Positions 25,070-34,610 of a DNA stretch of 64,000 bases are shown in pieces. The stretch covers positions 62,001 through 126,000 of the forward strand of contig NZ_JARYZI010000009.1 of NCBI RefSeq assembly GCF_029914245.1, written 5' to 3'. Positions within the stretch are counted from its first letter, which is position 1. Each line of letters opens with the position of its first letter. This stretch comes from Fusibacter bizertensis. Lineage in GTDB: Bacteria > Bacillota > Clostridia > Peptostreptococcales > Acidaminobacteraceae. The notes beneath the pieces are model-generated. The model did no database searches. It was given only the letters and a program-made list of their open reading frames with translations, and was not told the DNA's origin. Made by a program: the position numbers and the translations under genes.

Positions 25070-26659
25070 CTATTTCTTCTCTATTAACGCAACACACTCT
25101 ACGTGAGCAGTATGTCCAAATACATCAACTGGTTGTACCTTTGTAACTTTATATGCGCCACCATCACACAACATCTTAAGATCTCTTGCAAGTGTCGCTG
25201 GTTTACAAGATACATAGACGATACGCTGTGGTGCCATAGCTAGAATAGACTCGATCACGGTGCCTTCGCAGCCTGATCTAGGAGGATCTACTACTACGAC
25301 GTCAGCACTATGTCCAGCTTCATATAATTTAGCAATTTCTTCCTCTGCATCTCCAAGGATAAACGAAACATTCTCTATTTGATTTACTTTGGCATTTTCA
25401 AGCGCATTATCTACTGCTTCAGATATGATCTCGATACCGTAAACCCATTTAGCCTTTTGAGCTAAAAATAGTGAAATAGTACCAGTACCTGAATAAAGTT
25501 CATAGACATTTTCAGTGCCAGATAACGCTGCAAACTCAAGTGCTTTAGCATATAGTTTCTCTGTTTGAACTGAGTTCACCTGATAAAAAGAAGATGGTGA
25601 AATCTCAAAGCTAAGTCCGCCAATTTTATCCTTAATTGTCTCTTTACCATAAAGTAATTTACTAGTTTCGCCTAACCCCTTTATGCTGTTTGATGGTTGA
25701 ATGCTTTGTTGTATTGAGACTATACTAGGGCATGCTTTTAATAGGCTTTCAACTAAAGTTTTAGTCATACTAAACTTGCTTCCAGCAGTGACTAACACTA
25801 CCATCACTTCACCAGTTGCTTCTGACTTTCTGATCATGACATTCTTCAGTGAACCACTTTTAAATCTAGGATCATAAGGAGACACTTTAAAGTCCTTCAT
25901 ATGTTTTCTAATCGCATTGATTATTGATGCATTTTGAATATCTTGAAGAAGACAATCCTTTGCATTTACAACCGTATGAGACTGCTTTTTATAAAAACCA
26001 ATCTTAGGTTTATCAAATGTTCCCTGTACTGGATAGACGCCTTTATTACGGTATCGGAAAGGATTCTCCATACCAATAATTGGTGCTACTTCACATTCAA
26101 TACCACCGATTCTTTTTAATGCGTTTTCTACCATGCTTTGTTTAAGTTCAAGTTGTGCTTTATATGCATAATCCTGTATCTGGCAGCCACCACATTGATC
26201 ATAGATCTCACAAGGTGCATCGATTCTATGTGGTGATGGCTCTTTTACATGAAGTAGCTTAGCTTTTGCAAAACTTTTCTTTTGCTCGATTACTTTACAC
26301 ATAACAAGATCTCCAGGAAGTCCACCTGGTACAAATACTGTCATCCCCTCATGTCTACCAACACCTTCACCACTATCGCCTAAATCTGTTATCTCCACTT
26401 CCATGAAAACTTCGGATTCCATCACAACTGGTGTAACCAATTCATTTTCATAAGTAGTATCTTCCGATTTAACTGGTTTTTCTGAATTTACTGGTTTAAC
26501 TGCTTTAGATGGCTTATTAGATTTATTAGATTTAACGCCCTGACTATTTGATTTACTTGATTTACTTGATTTACTTGATTTATTCTTAAAGTTGTTTTTA
26601 CTGTGATCATCTTGCTTATGTGGTGCCTTTTTTGCCTTATCGGCATTGTTACGTTGCAT
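25070..26659 (-). CDS. rlmD: 23S rRNA (uracil-C5) methyltransferase, RumA/RlmD family
   Basis: 529 residues. The first 80 or so are a Lys/Ser/Asn-rich, low-complexity tail with K-S-S repeats, unusual for the family. A TRAM RNA-binding domain follows (about 85-145), then the iron-sulfur cysteines (C-E-I-Y-D-Q-C-G-G-C-Q-I-Q) and the SAM-dependent methyltransferase with D-P-P-R-S-G-C and the catalytic Cys in V-Y-V-S-C-K-P-A-T-L. It methylates a uridine in 23S rRNA. I chose the ATG at 26659, which has a perfect AGGAGG, over an in-frame start 48 bases upstream. Single gene with its own terminator. Confidence 0.9.
   Translation of the reverse strand: MQRNNADKAKKAPHKQDDHSKNNFKNKSSKSSKSSKSNSQGVKSNKSNKPSKAVKPVNSEKPVKSEDTTYENELVTPVVMESEVFMEVEITDLGDSGEGVGRHEGMTVFVPGGLPGDLVMCKVIEQKKSFAKAKLLHVKEPSPHRIDAPCEIYDQCGGCQIQDYAYKAQLELKQSMVENALKRIGGIECEVAPIIGMENPFRYRNKGVYPVQGTFDKPKIGFYKKQSHTVVNAKDCLLQDIQNASIINAIRKHMKDFKVSPYDPRFKSGSLKNVMIRKSEATGEVMVVLVTAGSKFSMTKTLVESLLKACPSIVSIQQSIQPSNSIKGLGETSKLLYGKETIKDKIGGLSFEISPSSFYQVNSVQTEKLYAKALEFAALSGTENVYELYSGTGTISLFLAQKAKWVYGIEIISEAVDNALENAKVNQIENVSFILGDAEEEIAKLYEAGHSADVVVVDPPRSGCEGTVIESILAMAPQRIVYVSCKPATLARDLKMLCDGGAYKVTKVQPVDVFGHTAHVECVALIEKK
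26550..26576. repeat. 9-bp tandem repeat inside rlmD
   Basis: Three exact copies of GATTTACTT plus a partial fourth, coding for repeated Lys-Ser-Ser on the minus strand in the basic tail of RlmD. Such in-frame repeats can change copy number without shifting the frame. Confidence 0.75.
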
Positions 26660-26756
26660 ATAGCCTCCTAATATTCTCAATCCTCTCATTATAACACAAA
26701 GTATCAAAACGCCTTAGTAATATTTATTTATTCTCACAAATCATTATATACCCATT

Positions 26757-26802
26757 AAAAAAAGAGACAACACAAAGTCATGAATTGTCTTCGTGTCATC
26801 TC
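26757..26802 (-). terminator. Terminator after htrA
   Basis: A 10-bp stem (26764-26773 with 26793-26802) using two G-U pairs in RNA, followed on the minus strand by seven T. A second hairpin (about 26807-26836) overlaps the htrA stop codon. Confidence 0.75.
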
Positions 26803-26833
26803 CTTGATAGCCCTTTTTCTCCAGATAAAGGGG

Positions 26834-28321
26834 CTATTTTTTCTGTGTACCTCTCTCGCCTAAAACGACGTCAATAACCATATTTTCTTTTTCATTTCTA
26901 ACCAATTTCACTTTTACAGTGTCCCCTGGTTTATATTTAGCGAGAAGCGTTGTTAAATCTTCCATATTATAGACATTGTCATCATTCACACCTACAATAA
27001 GATCCATCACTTGTATACCAGCTTTTTGTGCTGGCGATGCATCATAAACATATTTAACTAAAACGCCCATTGGTATATTGTAAAGTTTTGCTGAATTTTC
27101 ATCTACATCAACCCCACCAATTCCAATATAGGGTCTTGATACATAACCTTTTTCCATGAGTTCTTTTACAATCGCCATCATTTTCTCTGATGGAATTGCA
27201 AAACCCATACCTTCAACATCAGTTTCAGCGATTTTAGCAGAATTAATTCCGATTAATTCACCTTTGTTATTAACAAGTGCACCACCTGAATTTCCTGGGT
27301 TGATAGCTGCATCAGTTTGAATATAAGTCATGCTCTCGTCGTCTGCAACTTGACGGTCTACTGCACTTATTATGCCTTGAGTAACTGTATTGCTATATCC
27401 AAGTGGATTACCTATAGCTATTGCTACTTCACCAATTTGTAGTTTACTTGATTCACCTACTGCGATTGGTTTGATCTGATTTTGTAAATCAGCATTGATA
27501 TCTGATTTTTTAACAGTGATTACGGCTAAATCAGTGCTTTCATCATATCCAACTAAAGTTGAATTGACTATTTGATCCTTAGCAAGTTCTACGACAACAT
27601 CTGTAGCATCACTGATTACATGATAATTGGTTACAATATAATAAAGCTCAGAATTTTGATCAATTATAACGCCAGAACCTTTTGCAGTAGCTTCTTGTTG
27701 GTTATTAAACCAATCATAAATGTAGGATTTGCTAGTAATTCCTACAATTGAATTTCCTACGTTTTTATAAATCTCTGTCACATCTGAATCCGAAATATTT
27801 GAATTGATTCCCGATTCATCAATATAATCTTTCACTGACTTATAAATTTCAGCTTTATAATTACTTTCTAGTAACTTATCAACCTTATCACTTATTGCTA
27901 CTTCATTAAGATTGATTTGTCCATGATAATAACCAATTGTATATGTGCTACCACTAATTAAAACAAGCGATAGAACAACCATTAACACCGACGTTAGCCT
28001 AACTTTTTTTCCCTTACGCACATGCACCGGCTTAGCTTCTTTTGTTTCATCATGGATCGGTATAGATTCTGCTTTGAAGGCCCTATTTAAAGGTTCTTTA
28101 AACTCTGAATGTTCAGGTTGTTCAAGAACTACTTCAGAATGTTCAACAGTATTAACTTGATCTACTGCATCCCCTTGCTCTACTATATTTATCTCCTCAG
28201 CTGGTTCAGCTGGTTCGATTTTATCAGCATCTGTTGCTAGATCAAGTTTTTCCAGTTGATTATCTTTCTCTGGAATTTCATTTGTTTCTAGTCCATCTTT
28301 ACGTTCATTTTCATTCATCAT
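26834..28321 (-). CDS. HtrA/DegP-like trypsin-type serine protease
   Basis: 495 residues. An acidic cytoplasmic tail of about 100 residues (rich in Glu and Pro, with repeated E-P-A-E) comes before one membrane segment (about 108-130), so the protease faces outside. Catalytic triad: His in I-V-T-N-Y-H-V-I, Asp in S-T-D-L-A-V-I, Ser in N-P-G-N-S-G-G-A-L. One PDZ domain at about 395-490. It degrades misfolded envelope proteins. It is the last gene of a two-component/Hsp20/HtrA unit, 20 bases after hsp20, so induction by envelope stress is likely. Confidence 0.92.
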   Translation of the reverse strand: MMNENERKDGLETNEIPEKDNQLEKLDLATDADKIEPAEPAEEINIVEQGDAVDQVNTVEHSEVVLEQPEHSEFKEPLNRAFKAESIPIHDETKEAKPVHVRKGKKVRLTSVLMVVLSLVLISGSTYTIGYYHGQINLNEVAISDKVDKLLESNYKAEIYKSVKDYIDESGINSNISDSDVTEIYKNVGNSIVGITSKSYIYDWFNNQQEATAKGSGVIIDQNSELYYIVTNYHVISDATDVVVELAKDQIVNSTLVGYDESTDLAVITVKKSDINADLQNQIKPIAVGESSKLQIGEVAIAIGNPLGYSNTVTQGIISAVDRQVADDESMTYIQTDAAINPGNSGGALVNNKGELIGINSAKIAETDVEGMGFAIPSEKMMAIVKELMEKGYVSRPYIGIGGVDVDENSAKLYNIPMGVLVKYVYDASPAQKAGIQVMDLIVGVNDDNVYNMEDLTTLLAKYKPGDTVKVKLVRNEKENMVIDVVLGERGTQKK

Positions 28322-28341
28322 GAATCACCTCGTCATAAGAT

Positions 28342-28752
28342 TTAGAACATCGTATGTGAAGCTTTGGGAAGTTCAATTTTTAAAACACCATTCTTCAGCG
28401 TAGCTTTGATGTTTTCATTGTCAACATTTTGAACTAAAAAATTGCGTCTGAAGATCCCAAATCTTCTCTCACGGCGTATAAAATCATAGTTCTCTTCTTG
28501 ATCAAGCCCATGCTTTTCAGCAATGATACTTAGATAACTGTTTTCATATACGATGGTAATATTGTCAATTGTAAATCCAGGTAACTCTGCTTCTACAAAG
28601 AAACATGTGTCATTTTCCCTTACGTCGACGTCAAACGTATTGATTACACTTTCACCCTTCTTAATCGCACAACTGACTTTTTCTTCCATGACATCGTAAA
28701 ACAGTTGATCTAATGCTTGTCTATGTTTTGAACCACTATTTGTCTTCAACAA
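28342..28752 (-). CDS. Small heat shock protein, Hsp20/alpha-crystallin family
   Basis: 136 residues with an alpha-crystallin core at about 40-130 (E-L-P-G-F, R-R-E-R-R-F-G-I-F-R-R, and the C-terminal L-K-N-G-V-L-K-I-E-L-P-K). It binds unfolding proteins without ATP. The start is TTG, with AGGAGG upstream at good spacing. It lies 109 bases after a sensor kinase gene and 20 before htrA. No CIRCE element is seen, so control by the upstream response regulator is more likely than by HrcA. Confidence 0.9.
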   Translation of the reverse strand: MLKTNSGSKHRQALDQLFYDVMEEKVSCAIKKGESVINTFDVDVRENDTCFFVEAELPGFTIDNITIVYENSYLSIIAEKHGLDQEENYDFIRRERRFGIFRRNFLVQNVDNENIKATLKNGVLKIELPKASHTMF

Positions 28753-28861
28753 TTTTACACACCTCCTAGATTATACAATAAGGTATTATTTTGAACATTT
28801 TATGAATAATACTATAATCAAATTTAAAGATTTTGCCTCAATTCATTATGAAACAAAGTAA

Positions 28862-30280
28862 CTACGATTTAAAAATCTGTGTGGATAGCGTAAATATAAA
28901 GGCTACACCAATATCTTCATTTGAAAATACATCGATTTTTTCATGATGTGCTTTTATAATTTCTTTTACAATTGATAGACCAAGACCTGACGATTTTTTC
29001 TCAAGCCCTCTAGATTTATCAAGTTTGGTAAAACGATCCCATATCATTTCAAGCTCTTTCTCAGATAGAACTTTTCCGGTATTACTCACACCTACATAAA
29101 GTTTGTCTCCTCGAAGCTCTGTTCTAATACTAATCGATCCTTCAGGTTCTACAAATTTAGTTGAGTTGTCAAGAAGGTTATATACAACACGATGGATCGA
29201 AGTATAATCTCCATGTGCAAGTACTTTATCTTTCGCTAAATCAATCGTGAGCTTGATATTCTTTTCAATGATTTTCTGCTCAAAATTATCAAGTACATTT
29301 AATATTAACTCATTGATATCAAAATCAGTTTTATTAAGTACCAGTGCACCACTTTCCATCTTTGAAAGATCAAGCAAATCGTTGATCATCTTAATTAAAC
29401 GATCACTCTCATTTAGAACTATCTTTAGGTATCGATCTTGCTTTTCACCCTCTATCGTGCCATCCAAAATCCCTTGCGTATAACCCTTTATAGTCGTTAG
29501 AGGAGTTCTAAGATCATGTGATAAACTTGATATAAACATACGCTTTGTGTTTTCTTGATTGTTAAGTTCATCTGCCATGACGTTGAAACTCTCAGCTAGT
29601 TCACCCAGTTCATCTTTGCGATTGATAATAATTTTCTTTTCAAAATTACCTTCTGCAATAAAGCGAGCCGAATCATTTATGACATTAATCTCATATCCCA
29701 TACGACGCGTAATTAAAAAGATCAGTATAACCGCTAGTACACCAGATAATGCAAGTGAAACAAAAATTATAACACTTACTTTAGATATGGTATCTTCAAT
29801 CTCGGGCATAGGCACATTAATAAACATCGCATAAGTGACATCTCCTACGTTAAATGGATACCCCACTCTTAACATACGTTCTTTATAAAGATCTTTATAG
29901 AGTACCTCTTTACTAGTCGTTTCACCTGAAAATACCTTTTGAATTTCATCAGGTAAGTCTGGAAAAGCAGATAAGTCCATATCCGCTCGATCTAGCTCTG
30001 TTGAATAAAGTATTCCATCTTCAGTGAAGAGCCATATATTAGCTCCAGTATACCCATCCAGTAACATCACTTGTTCTTGAAGGACGTTAAGGCTAATTGT
30101 GTTGACGTACTTACTATTAACCAGCTCTTCATAACTTGATACGCGCTTAATAATAAGTTCTGTTTCATGACTTACGAAATAAATATCTAGTACCGTTCTA
30201 ACCCCAATAATAATGAGGATAAATGATATCAGAAAAATCAAAATATATATAAAGGCAAACTTATGAAAAATCGTCTTCAT
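28862..30280 (-). CDS. OmpR-partner sensor histidine kinase
   Basis: 472 residues: membrane segments at about 8-30 and 165-190 flanking an extracytoplasmic sensor domain, HAMP at about 190-240, H box S-S-L-S-H-D-L-R-T-P-L at about 255, N box V-V-Y-N-L-L-D-N-S-T-K-F and G boxes G-L-G-L-S-I-V-K-E. It phosphorylates the OmpR-type regulator encoded 11 bases upstream. The neighbouring hsp20 and htrA suggest it watches envelope protein folding, like CssS of Bacillus; this is inference. Confidence 0.93.
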   Translation of the reverse strand: MKTIFHKFAFIYILIFLISFILIIIGVRTVLDIYFVSHETELIIKRVSSYEELVNSKYVNTISLNVLQEQVMLLDGYTGANIWLFTEDGILYSTELDRADMDLSAFPDLPDEIQKVFSGETTSKEVLYKDLYKERMLRVGYPFNVGDVTYAMFINVPMPEIEDTISKVSVIIFVSLALSGVLAVILIFLITRRMGYEINVINDSARFIAEGNFEKKIIINRKDELGELAESFNVMADELNNQENTKRMFISSLSHDLRTPLTTIKGYTQGILDGTIEGEKQDRYLKIVLNESDRLIKMINDLLDLSKMESGALVLNKTDFDINELILNVLDNFEQKIIEKNIKLTIDLAKDKVLAHGDYTSIHRVVYNLLDNSTKFVEPEGSISIRTELRGDKLYVGVSNTGKVLSEKELEMIWDRFTKLDKSRGLEKKSSGLGLSIVKEIIKAHHEKIDVFSNEDIGVAFIFTLSTQIFKS

Positions 30281-30291
30281 TATTCACCTCA

Positions 30292-30978
30292 CTAATCCAA
30301 TTTGAATTTGTACCCAACGCCCCATACAGTTTTGATTTCCCAGCCGTTGTTTTCTTTTTCAAATTTTTCTCTCAACCGTTTTATGTGAACATCAACAGTT
30401 CTGGTTTCGCCAAAGAAATCATAACCCCAGATATGATCAAGTAGTTGTTCTCTTGTAAATACTCTGTTAGGGTGACTTACAAGATAATTTAATAATTCTA
30501 TCTCTTTCGGTGGCAATTCTAAAACCTCTCCAAAATAAGTCACGTTATAATCTGACATATTTATAGTTAGGTTAGACACTGAAACGATACCGTCCAAATC
30601 AACTTTATCTGCATTTTGAAATCTACGTATTACAGCCTTAACACGTGCAGTCATCTCTTTCGGCTCAAACGGCTTCACTATGTAGTCATCCGCTCCAAGT
30701 TCAAGTCCTAGTACCTTATCAAATGTTTCATCTTTTGCAGTAACCATAATTACTGGAACTTGACCGATTTTTCTTATCGCCTTTAAGGTGTCATATCCAT
30801 CCATACCAGGCATCATTATGTCTAAAAGCACAAGGTCTGGCACGTTGACTTTAAAACCTTCAATGCCTTTCTCACCACTCTCAAATTGATCTACTGTATA
30901 GCCTTCCTTAGTAAGGTAAAGTGATATTAGTTCTCTAATGTTTTCATCATCATCAATCACAAAAATTCTTTTACTCAT
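30292..30978 (-). CDS. OmpR/PhoB-family response regulator
   Basis: 228 residues: receiver domain with D-D-D at 9-11, phospho-acceptor Asp in L-V-L-L-D-I-M-M-P-G at about 54, L-K/V-K-P-F; then a winged-helix trans_reg_C domain (L-P-P-K-E-I-E-L-L-N-Y-L, V-F-T-R-E-Q-L-L, G-E-T-R-T-V-D-V-H-I-K-R-L-R). First gene of the kinase-hsp20-htrA unit. AAAGGAGG precedes the ATG. Likely role: activating envelope-stress genes, including its own operon. Confidence 0.93.
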   Translation of the reverse strand: MSKRIFVIDDDENIRELISLYLTKEGYTVDQFESGEKGIEGFKVNVPDLVLLDIMMPGMDGYDTLKAIRKIGQVPVIMVTAKDETFDKVLGLELGADDYIVKPFEPKEMTARVKAVIRRFQNADKVDLDGIVSVSNLTINMSDYNVTYFGEVLELPPKEIELLNYLVSHPNRVFTREQLLDHIWGYDFFGETRTVDVHIKRLREKFEKENNGWEIKTVWGVGYKFKLD

Positions 30979-31056
30979 AGCGGCCTCCTTTATTTAAAAA
31001 CATTGGATTTGAGGTCCAAAGTTCTTATGCGGATTCTTATATTTATTTGTAAATCT

Positions 31057-31093
31057 AAAAAAGATGAGCATTATTGTTATAATGCTCATCTTT
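31057..31093 (-). terminator. Terminator after the M18 aminopeptidase gene
   Basis: A 13-bp perfect stem (31060-31072 with 31081-31093), 8-base loop, T-run on the minus strand. The rest of the gap 30979-31198 should hold the promoter of the OmpR-type regulator, but no clear -35 is visible. Confidence 0.8.
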
Positions 31094-31198
31094 ACTCTTT
31101 ATTATTATACAGTATTTATTTAATAAGTTCCAATTCAACAATTGAATAGGATGTAAATTATTTGTGACGAAGTAACTTATTTAAAATAAATCAACTTA

Positions 31199-32626
31199 CT
31201 ATCTGTTTAAGAAAGCTCTATATGCTTTATATGTCATATAAACATCTACTTTACTTACGACTTCATAAGGTGCATGCATGCTTAAAACAGGTACACCACA
31301 ATCAACAACTTCAGCGTTTGAATTTGCAAGTATATACGCAATTGTACCACCGCCACCTTGATCAACTTTTCCAAGTTCTCCAATTTGCCATACGATACTG
31401 TTGTCATTGAAAATTTTTCTAACTTCACCTAAGAACTCAGCATTGGCATCATTACAGCCGCCTTTTCCTCTAGCACCAGTATATTTGACAAGTTGAACAC
31501 CTTTTCCAATATGGGCAGAGTTTTTCTTGTCATAGGCACCTGCATAATTTGGATCAAATGCAGCACCAACATCACCAGATAATACACTTGTATTTGAGAT
31601 ACATCTTCTTAAAAACAAATCATTAAAATTAGGTTCTTGAAGTGCGATTAACTCCGCAACAATATTTTCAAAATATCTTGATTGAGAACCAGTATTACCT
31701 TGGCTTCCCACTTCTTCTTTATCCATAAACATACCACAAGCAGTTGTTTGAAGATTTTCAAGTTCAAACATTGCAGCTAGACCAGCATAACTACAAACTC
31801 TATCATCATGTCCATATGCTGAAATCATACTTCTATCTAAGCCTAAATCTTTTGCTTTTCCAGCAGGTACAATTTCAAACTCTGCAGATAAGAAATCTTC
31901 TTCTTGAATACCATATTTCTCACTTAAGATTTTTAAAACATGAAGTTTTACTTTATCCTTAGTCTTATCATCACCTATTGGCATATGACCAACCAAAACG
32001 TTTAATGTTTCACCATCAATACCTTCAGCGAGGGTCTTAGAAGATTGATCTTTCGCTAAGTGTGGTAACAAATCAGTAATTGCTAAGATTGGATCAGTTT
32101 CATCTTCACCAATTACAACTTCTATTTTTTCGTTGTTTTTATTGTAGACAATACCATGTAATGCTAATGGTGTAGCTGTCCATTGGTATTTTTTTATGCC
32201 GCCATAATAATGTGTTTTAAAGAAAGCCATATCACTATCTTCATATAATGGAAATGGTTTAAGGTCTAGTCTTGGAACATCAATATGAGCTCCAACTACA
32301 TTCATACCTTCTTTAAGGGGTTTTTCGCCCATTACAAAAAGTACAATTGATTTATCGCGATTCATCGCATAAATTTTAGAACCTTTCTCAAGTTTCTCTT
32401 TACCCTCAAGAAATAGATTGACATCTTTAAAGCCTTTTTCCACAGCTAATCTTAAGATCTCATTTGCGCTTTCTCTTTCGGTTTTACCCTTATCAAGAAA
32501 AAGCTTATAGTCTTCATTAAATGCAAAACAAGTCTTGATCTCATCTTCACTTAATGCTTCCCAAGCATTTTTGAAGCTGTGGGTTAATGACTTTGATAAT
32601 TCTTCAAATTGTGTTGAATTTTCCAT
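31199..32626 (-). CDS. M18-family aminopeptidase
   Basis: 475 residues. Metal-binding motifs of M18: G-A-H-I-D-V-P-R-L-D-L-K-P with the first His and Asp, and M-D-K-E-E-V-G-S-Q-G with the catalytic Glu pair; the late His lies in S-M-H-A-P-Y-E. It cuts single residues, mainly acidic or neutral ones, from peptide ends inside the cell, which fits peptide and amino-acid fermentation. I chose the ATG at 32626 because GAGGGGGATATC precedes it. Single gene with its own terminator. Confidence 0.9.
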   Translation of the reverse strand: MENSTQFEELSKSLTHSFKNAWEALSEDEIKTCFAFNEDYKLFLDKGKTERESANEILRLAVEKGFKDVNLFLEGKEKLEKGSKIYAMNRDKSIVLFVMGEKPLKEGMNVVGAHIDVPRLDLKPFPLYEDSDMAFFKTHYYGGIKKYQWTATPLALHGIVYNKNNEKIEVVIGEDETDPILAITDLLPHLAKDQSSKTLAEGIDGETLNVLVGHMPIGDDKTKDKVKLHVLKILSEKYGIQEEDFLSAEFEIVPAGKAKDLGLDRSMISAYGHDDRVCSYAGLAAMFELENLQTTACGMFMDKEEVGSQGNTGSQSRYFENIVAELIALQEPNFNDLFLRRCISNTSVLSGDVGAAFDPNYAGAYDKKNSAHIGKGVQLVKYTGARGKGGCNDANAEFLGEVRKIFNDNSIVWQIGELGKVDQGGGGTIAYILANSNAEVVDCGVPVLSMHAPYEVVSKVDVYMTYKAYRAFLNR

Positions 32627-32707
32627 GATATCCCCCTCGAAATTGTTCAAAATAATGTGAATACTATATATATAGGATATCTAAATAATTCTATACATTC
32701 AAGTGAA

Positions 32708-33358
32708 TTAAATTTTTGTAATATTATGTTTGATTGCATACAGTGCTGCTTGCGTTCTATCGGTCACTTTTATCTTTTTAAAAATATTTGATACATGGTT
32801 TTTAACTGTCTTCTCACTAATAAAAAGTTCAATTGCAATCTCTTTATTATTATAGCCTCTTGAGATCAAACGGATGACTTCAAACTCACGTTTGGTTAAA
32901 TTGTTACCAATTACATCTTCCATGTTTTTATCTTTTCGCTTGTATTCACGTACTAGTATGCCAGACAAAGTTGGATGGATATAGACTTCACCTTGCACTA
33001 CTTTTTGAATTGCTTTTACAAGAGACGATACATCAGCATCTTTTAGAACATAACCTTCTGCACCAATATTAATCGTTTCGATCAGGTATTCTGCATCTTC
33101 ATGGATCGTCAACATGATAACTTTAGTTTCTGGATAATCAGTTTTAATTTGTTTAAGACAATCTATACCATTCATGTTTGGCATATTGATGTCAAGCAAA
33201 ATGACATCTGGTTGTGTGTTACGGATACATTCAAGAGCCTCGATACCATCACCAGCTAATGCAACTATTTCGAAATTGTCTTCAAGCTCAAGTAGCTTCT
33301 TTATGCCCTCTCTTATAAGTGCATGATCATCTGCTATTGCAACTTTAATTTTTTTCAT
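32708..33358 (-). CDS. degU: NarL/LuxR-family response regulator, DegU-like
   Basis: 216 residues: receiver domain with D-D-H at about 9-11, phospho-acceptor Asp in V-I-L-L-D-I-N-M-P at about 54 and L-K-D-A; LuxR-type helix-turn-helix at the end (L-T-K-R-E-F-E-V-I-R-L, Y-N-N-K-E-I-A-I-E-L-F-I-S-E-K-T-V-K-N-H). Together with the adjacent DegS-like kinase this is the DegS/DegU pair, which controls exoenzymes, motility and surface life in Bacillus. I chose the ATG at 33358 with GGAGGAG before it. DegU assignment rests on the kinase type and neighbourhood. Confidence 0.88.
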   Translation of the reverse strand: MKKIKVAIADDHALIREGIKKLLELEDNFEIVALAGDGIEALECIRNTQPDVILLDINMPNMNGIDCLKQIKTDYPETKVIMLTIHEDAEYLIETINIGAEGYVLKDADVSSLVKAIQKVVQGEVYIHPTLSGILVREYKRKDKNMEDVIGNNLTKREFEVIRLISRGYNNKEIAIELFISEKTVKNHVSNIFKKIKVTDRTQAALYAIKHNITKI

Positions 33359-33369
33359 ATACTCCTCCG

Positions 33370-34497
33370 TCAATTATTGGGAATCCTGATTTTGATTATA
33401 GTACCCTTTTGATGTGTCGAATTGATTTCTAAAGTGCCATTAATAATTTCAATGCGTTCTTTCATATTATAAAGGCCAAAGCCTAGTGGACTTTCAGTGG
33501 TTTTTGTTACATCAAATCCAACACCATCGTCTTCAATCATCACGTTGATCTCAATATCACTAATATGCAAATCTATCTTAGCATGTTTACAATGTGAGTG
33601 TTTAACTATATTATTAAACGCTTCTTGTATCACTCTAAACACCATAAGGTTCGTCAGTTGATTATCAATCACTGAACTCTGAAAAACGTTAAAATCTACA
33701 ATGATATTAGATGTATCCATTATATTTGAAATCAATTTTTTGATAGTTGGTACTAAACCAAGGTCATCAAGAGACATGGGCATCAAATCGTATATAATCT
33801 TTCTGATGTCTTTAAGTGTATCTCTAACATCCTCTTGTAACTCAGCAATTTCTCGTTTTGCTTTAACGGGAGATGTATCAATAATTTTTGAAGCATATTC
33901 AGCTTTAAAGATAACATTAGCAAGTGATTGCGCTGGCCCATCATGAATATCTCTAGAAATTCTTTTCTTCTCATTTTCTTGAGCTTCAATGATCTTAATA
34001 CTTAAATCCTTTTTCTGTTTTATGTCTTCTATCTGTTCAAAGACACTGCTCGTTAGATATTCTAGTGCAACGCTGACCTTAGTTTCTAGTATCTCTGATT
34101 TTTTAATAACCTCTACACTATTACGCATTAACCTTTCCAGTTCATTTCTACGTTCGTTATATTCTTTTTCTTCTTGTCTTTTAGAAGATAATGCCAATAG
34201 TACTTTTTGAGACAATGCATATGCTTCTTTTATATCATTTTCAGTAAACTCATCAAAATGCTCATTGATGGTCTTAATCATATTTCTAGCCATTTTAGAC
34301 CGTATCTCAAGTTTATCTACTTCATTGATCATGATGGTTAACTTCGCCTTAATACTCATCAGTTCTTGCTCATATGATGTGTAATCGTGACGTGCACGTT
34401 CTGAGATGTCGAAAATCTCTTTTTTGCCATCTTCAATCGCCAATGCAGTTTTTTGTATAATTTGATCCAAACTACTGATATTAATCAAGTTTTTCAC
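33370..34497 (-). CDS. degS: DegS-like cytoplasmic sensor histidine kinase
   Basis: 375 residues with no membrane segment. A long coiled-coil N-terminal half (about 20-185), as in DegS, precedes the HisKA_3 domain with the phospho-acceptor in R-I-S-R-D-I-H-D-G-P-A-Q and the ATPase (F-R-V-I-Q-E-A-F-N-N-I-V-K-H, D-D-G-V-G-F, G-F-G-L-Y-N-M-K-E-R). It phosphorylates the DegU-like regulator 11 bases downstream. The start is GTG with a weak GGGGTG site; a TATAAT lies about 30 bases upstream. Confidence 0.9.
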   Translation of the reverse strand: MKNLINISSLDQIIQKTALAIEDGKKEIFDISERARHDYTSYEQELMSIKAKLTIMINEVDKLEIRSKMARNMIKTINEHFDEFTENDIKEAYALSQKVLLALSSKRQEEKEYNERRNELERLMRNSVEVIKKSEILETKVSVALEYLTSSVFEQIEDIKQKKDLSIKIIEAQENEKKRISRDIHDGPAQSLANVIFKAEYASKIIDTSPVKAKREIAELQEDVRDTLKDIRKIIYDLMPMSLDDLGLVPTIKKLISNIMDTSNIIVDFNVFQSSVIDNQLTNLMVFRVIQEAFNNIVKHSHCKHAKIDLHISDIEINVMIEDDGVGFDVTKTTESPLGFGLYNMKERIEIINGTLEINSTHQKGTIIKIRIPNN

Positions 34498-34536
34498 ACA
34501 AACACCCCATATTTAGTCTAAGAAGTATTATACCAT

Positions 34537-34569
34537 AAAAGCCCACGTGTATATATAACGTGGGCTTTT
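34537..34569 (-). terminator. Terminator after cheW
   Basis: A 12-bp perfect stem (34537-34548 with 34558-34569), 9-base loop, A/T tracts on both sides. It ends the long unit that finishes with ynzC and cheW, ahead of the degS promoter. Confidence 0.8.
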
Positions 34570-34610
34570 TTGAATCTTGAGTCCTAGTAATCTAGTCAAT
34601 ATTGCATTCA

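Noticed and set aside
21143-25110. Direct repeats (att sites) flanking the TipAS island at the two RumA-type gene ends
   Set aside because: The two DNA ends agree only in scattered codon positions; no identical run long enough for an att core was found, and there is no integrase gene.
26552-26580. Short repeats as a CRISPR or mobile-element signature
   Set aside because: They are in-frame codon repeats inside rlmD, without spacers or terminal inverted repeats.
28753-28861. A CIRCE heat-shock operator before hsp20
   Set aside because: No TTAGCACTC-type inverted repeat was found in this gap.
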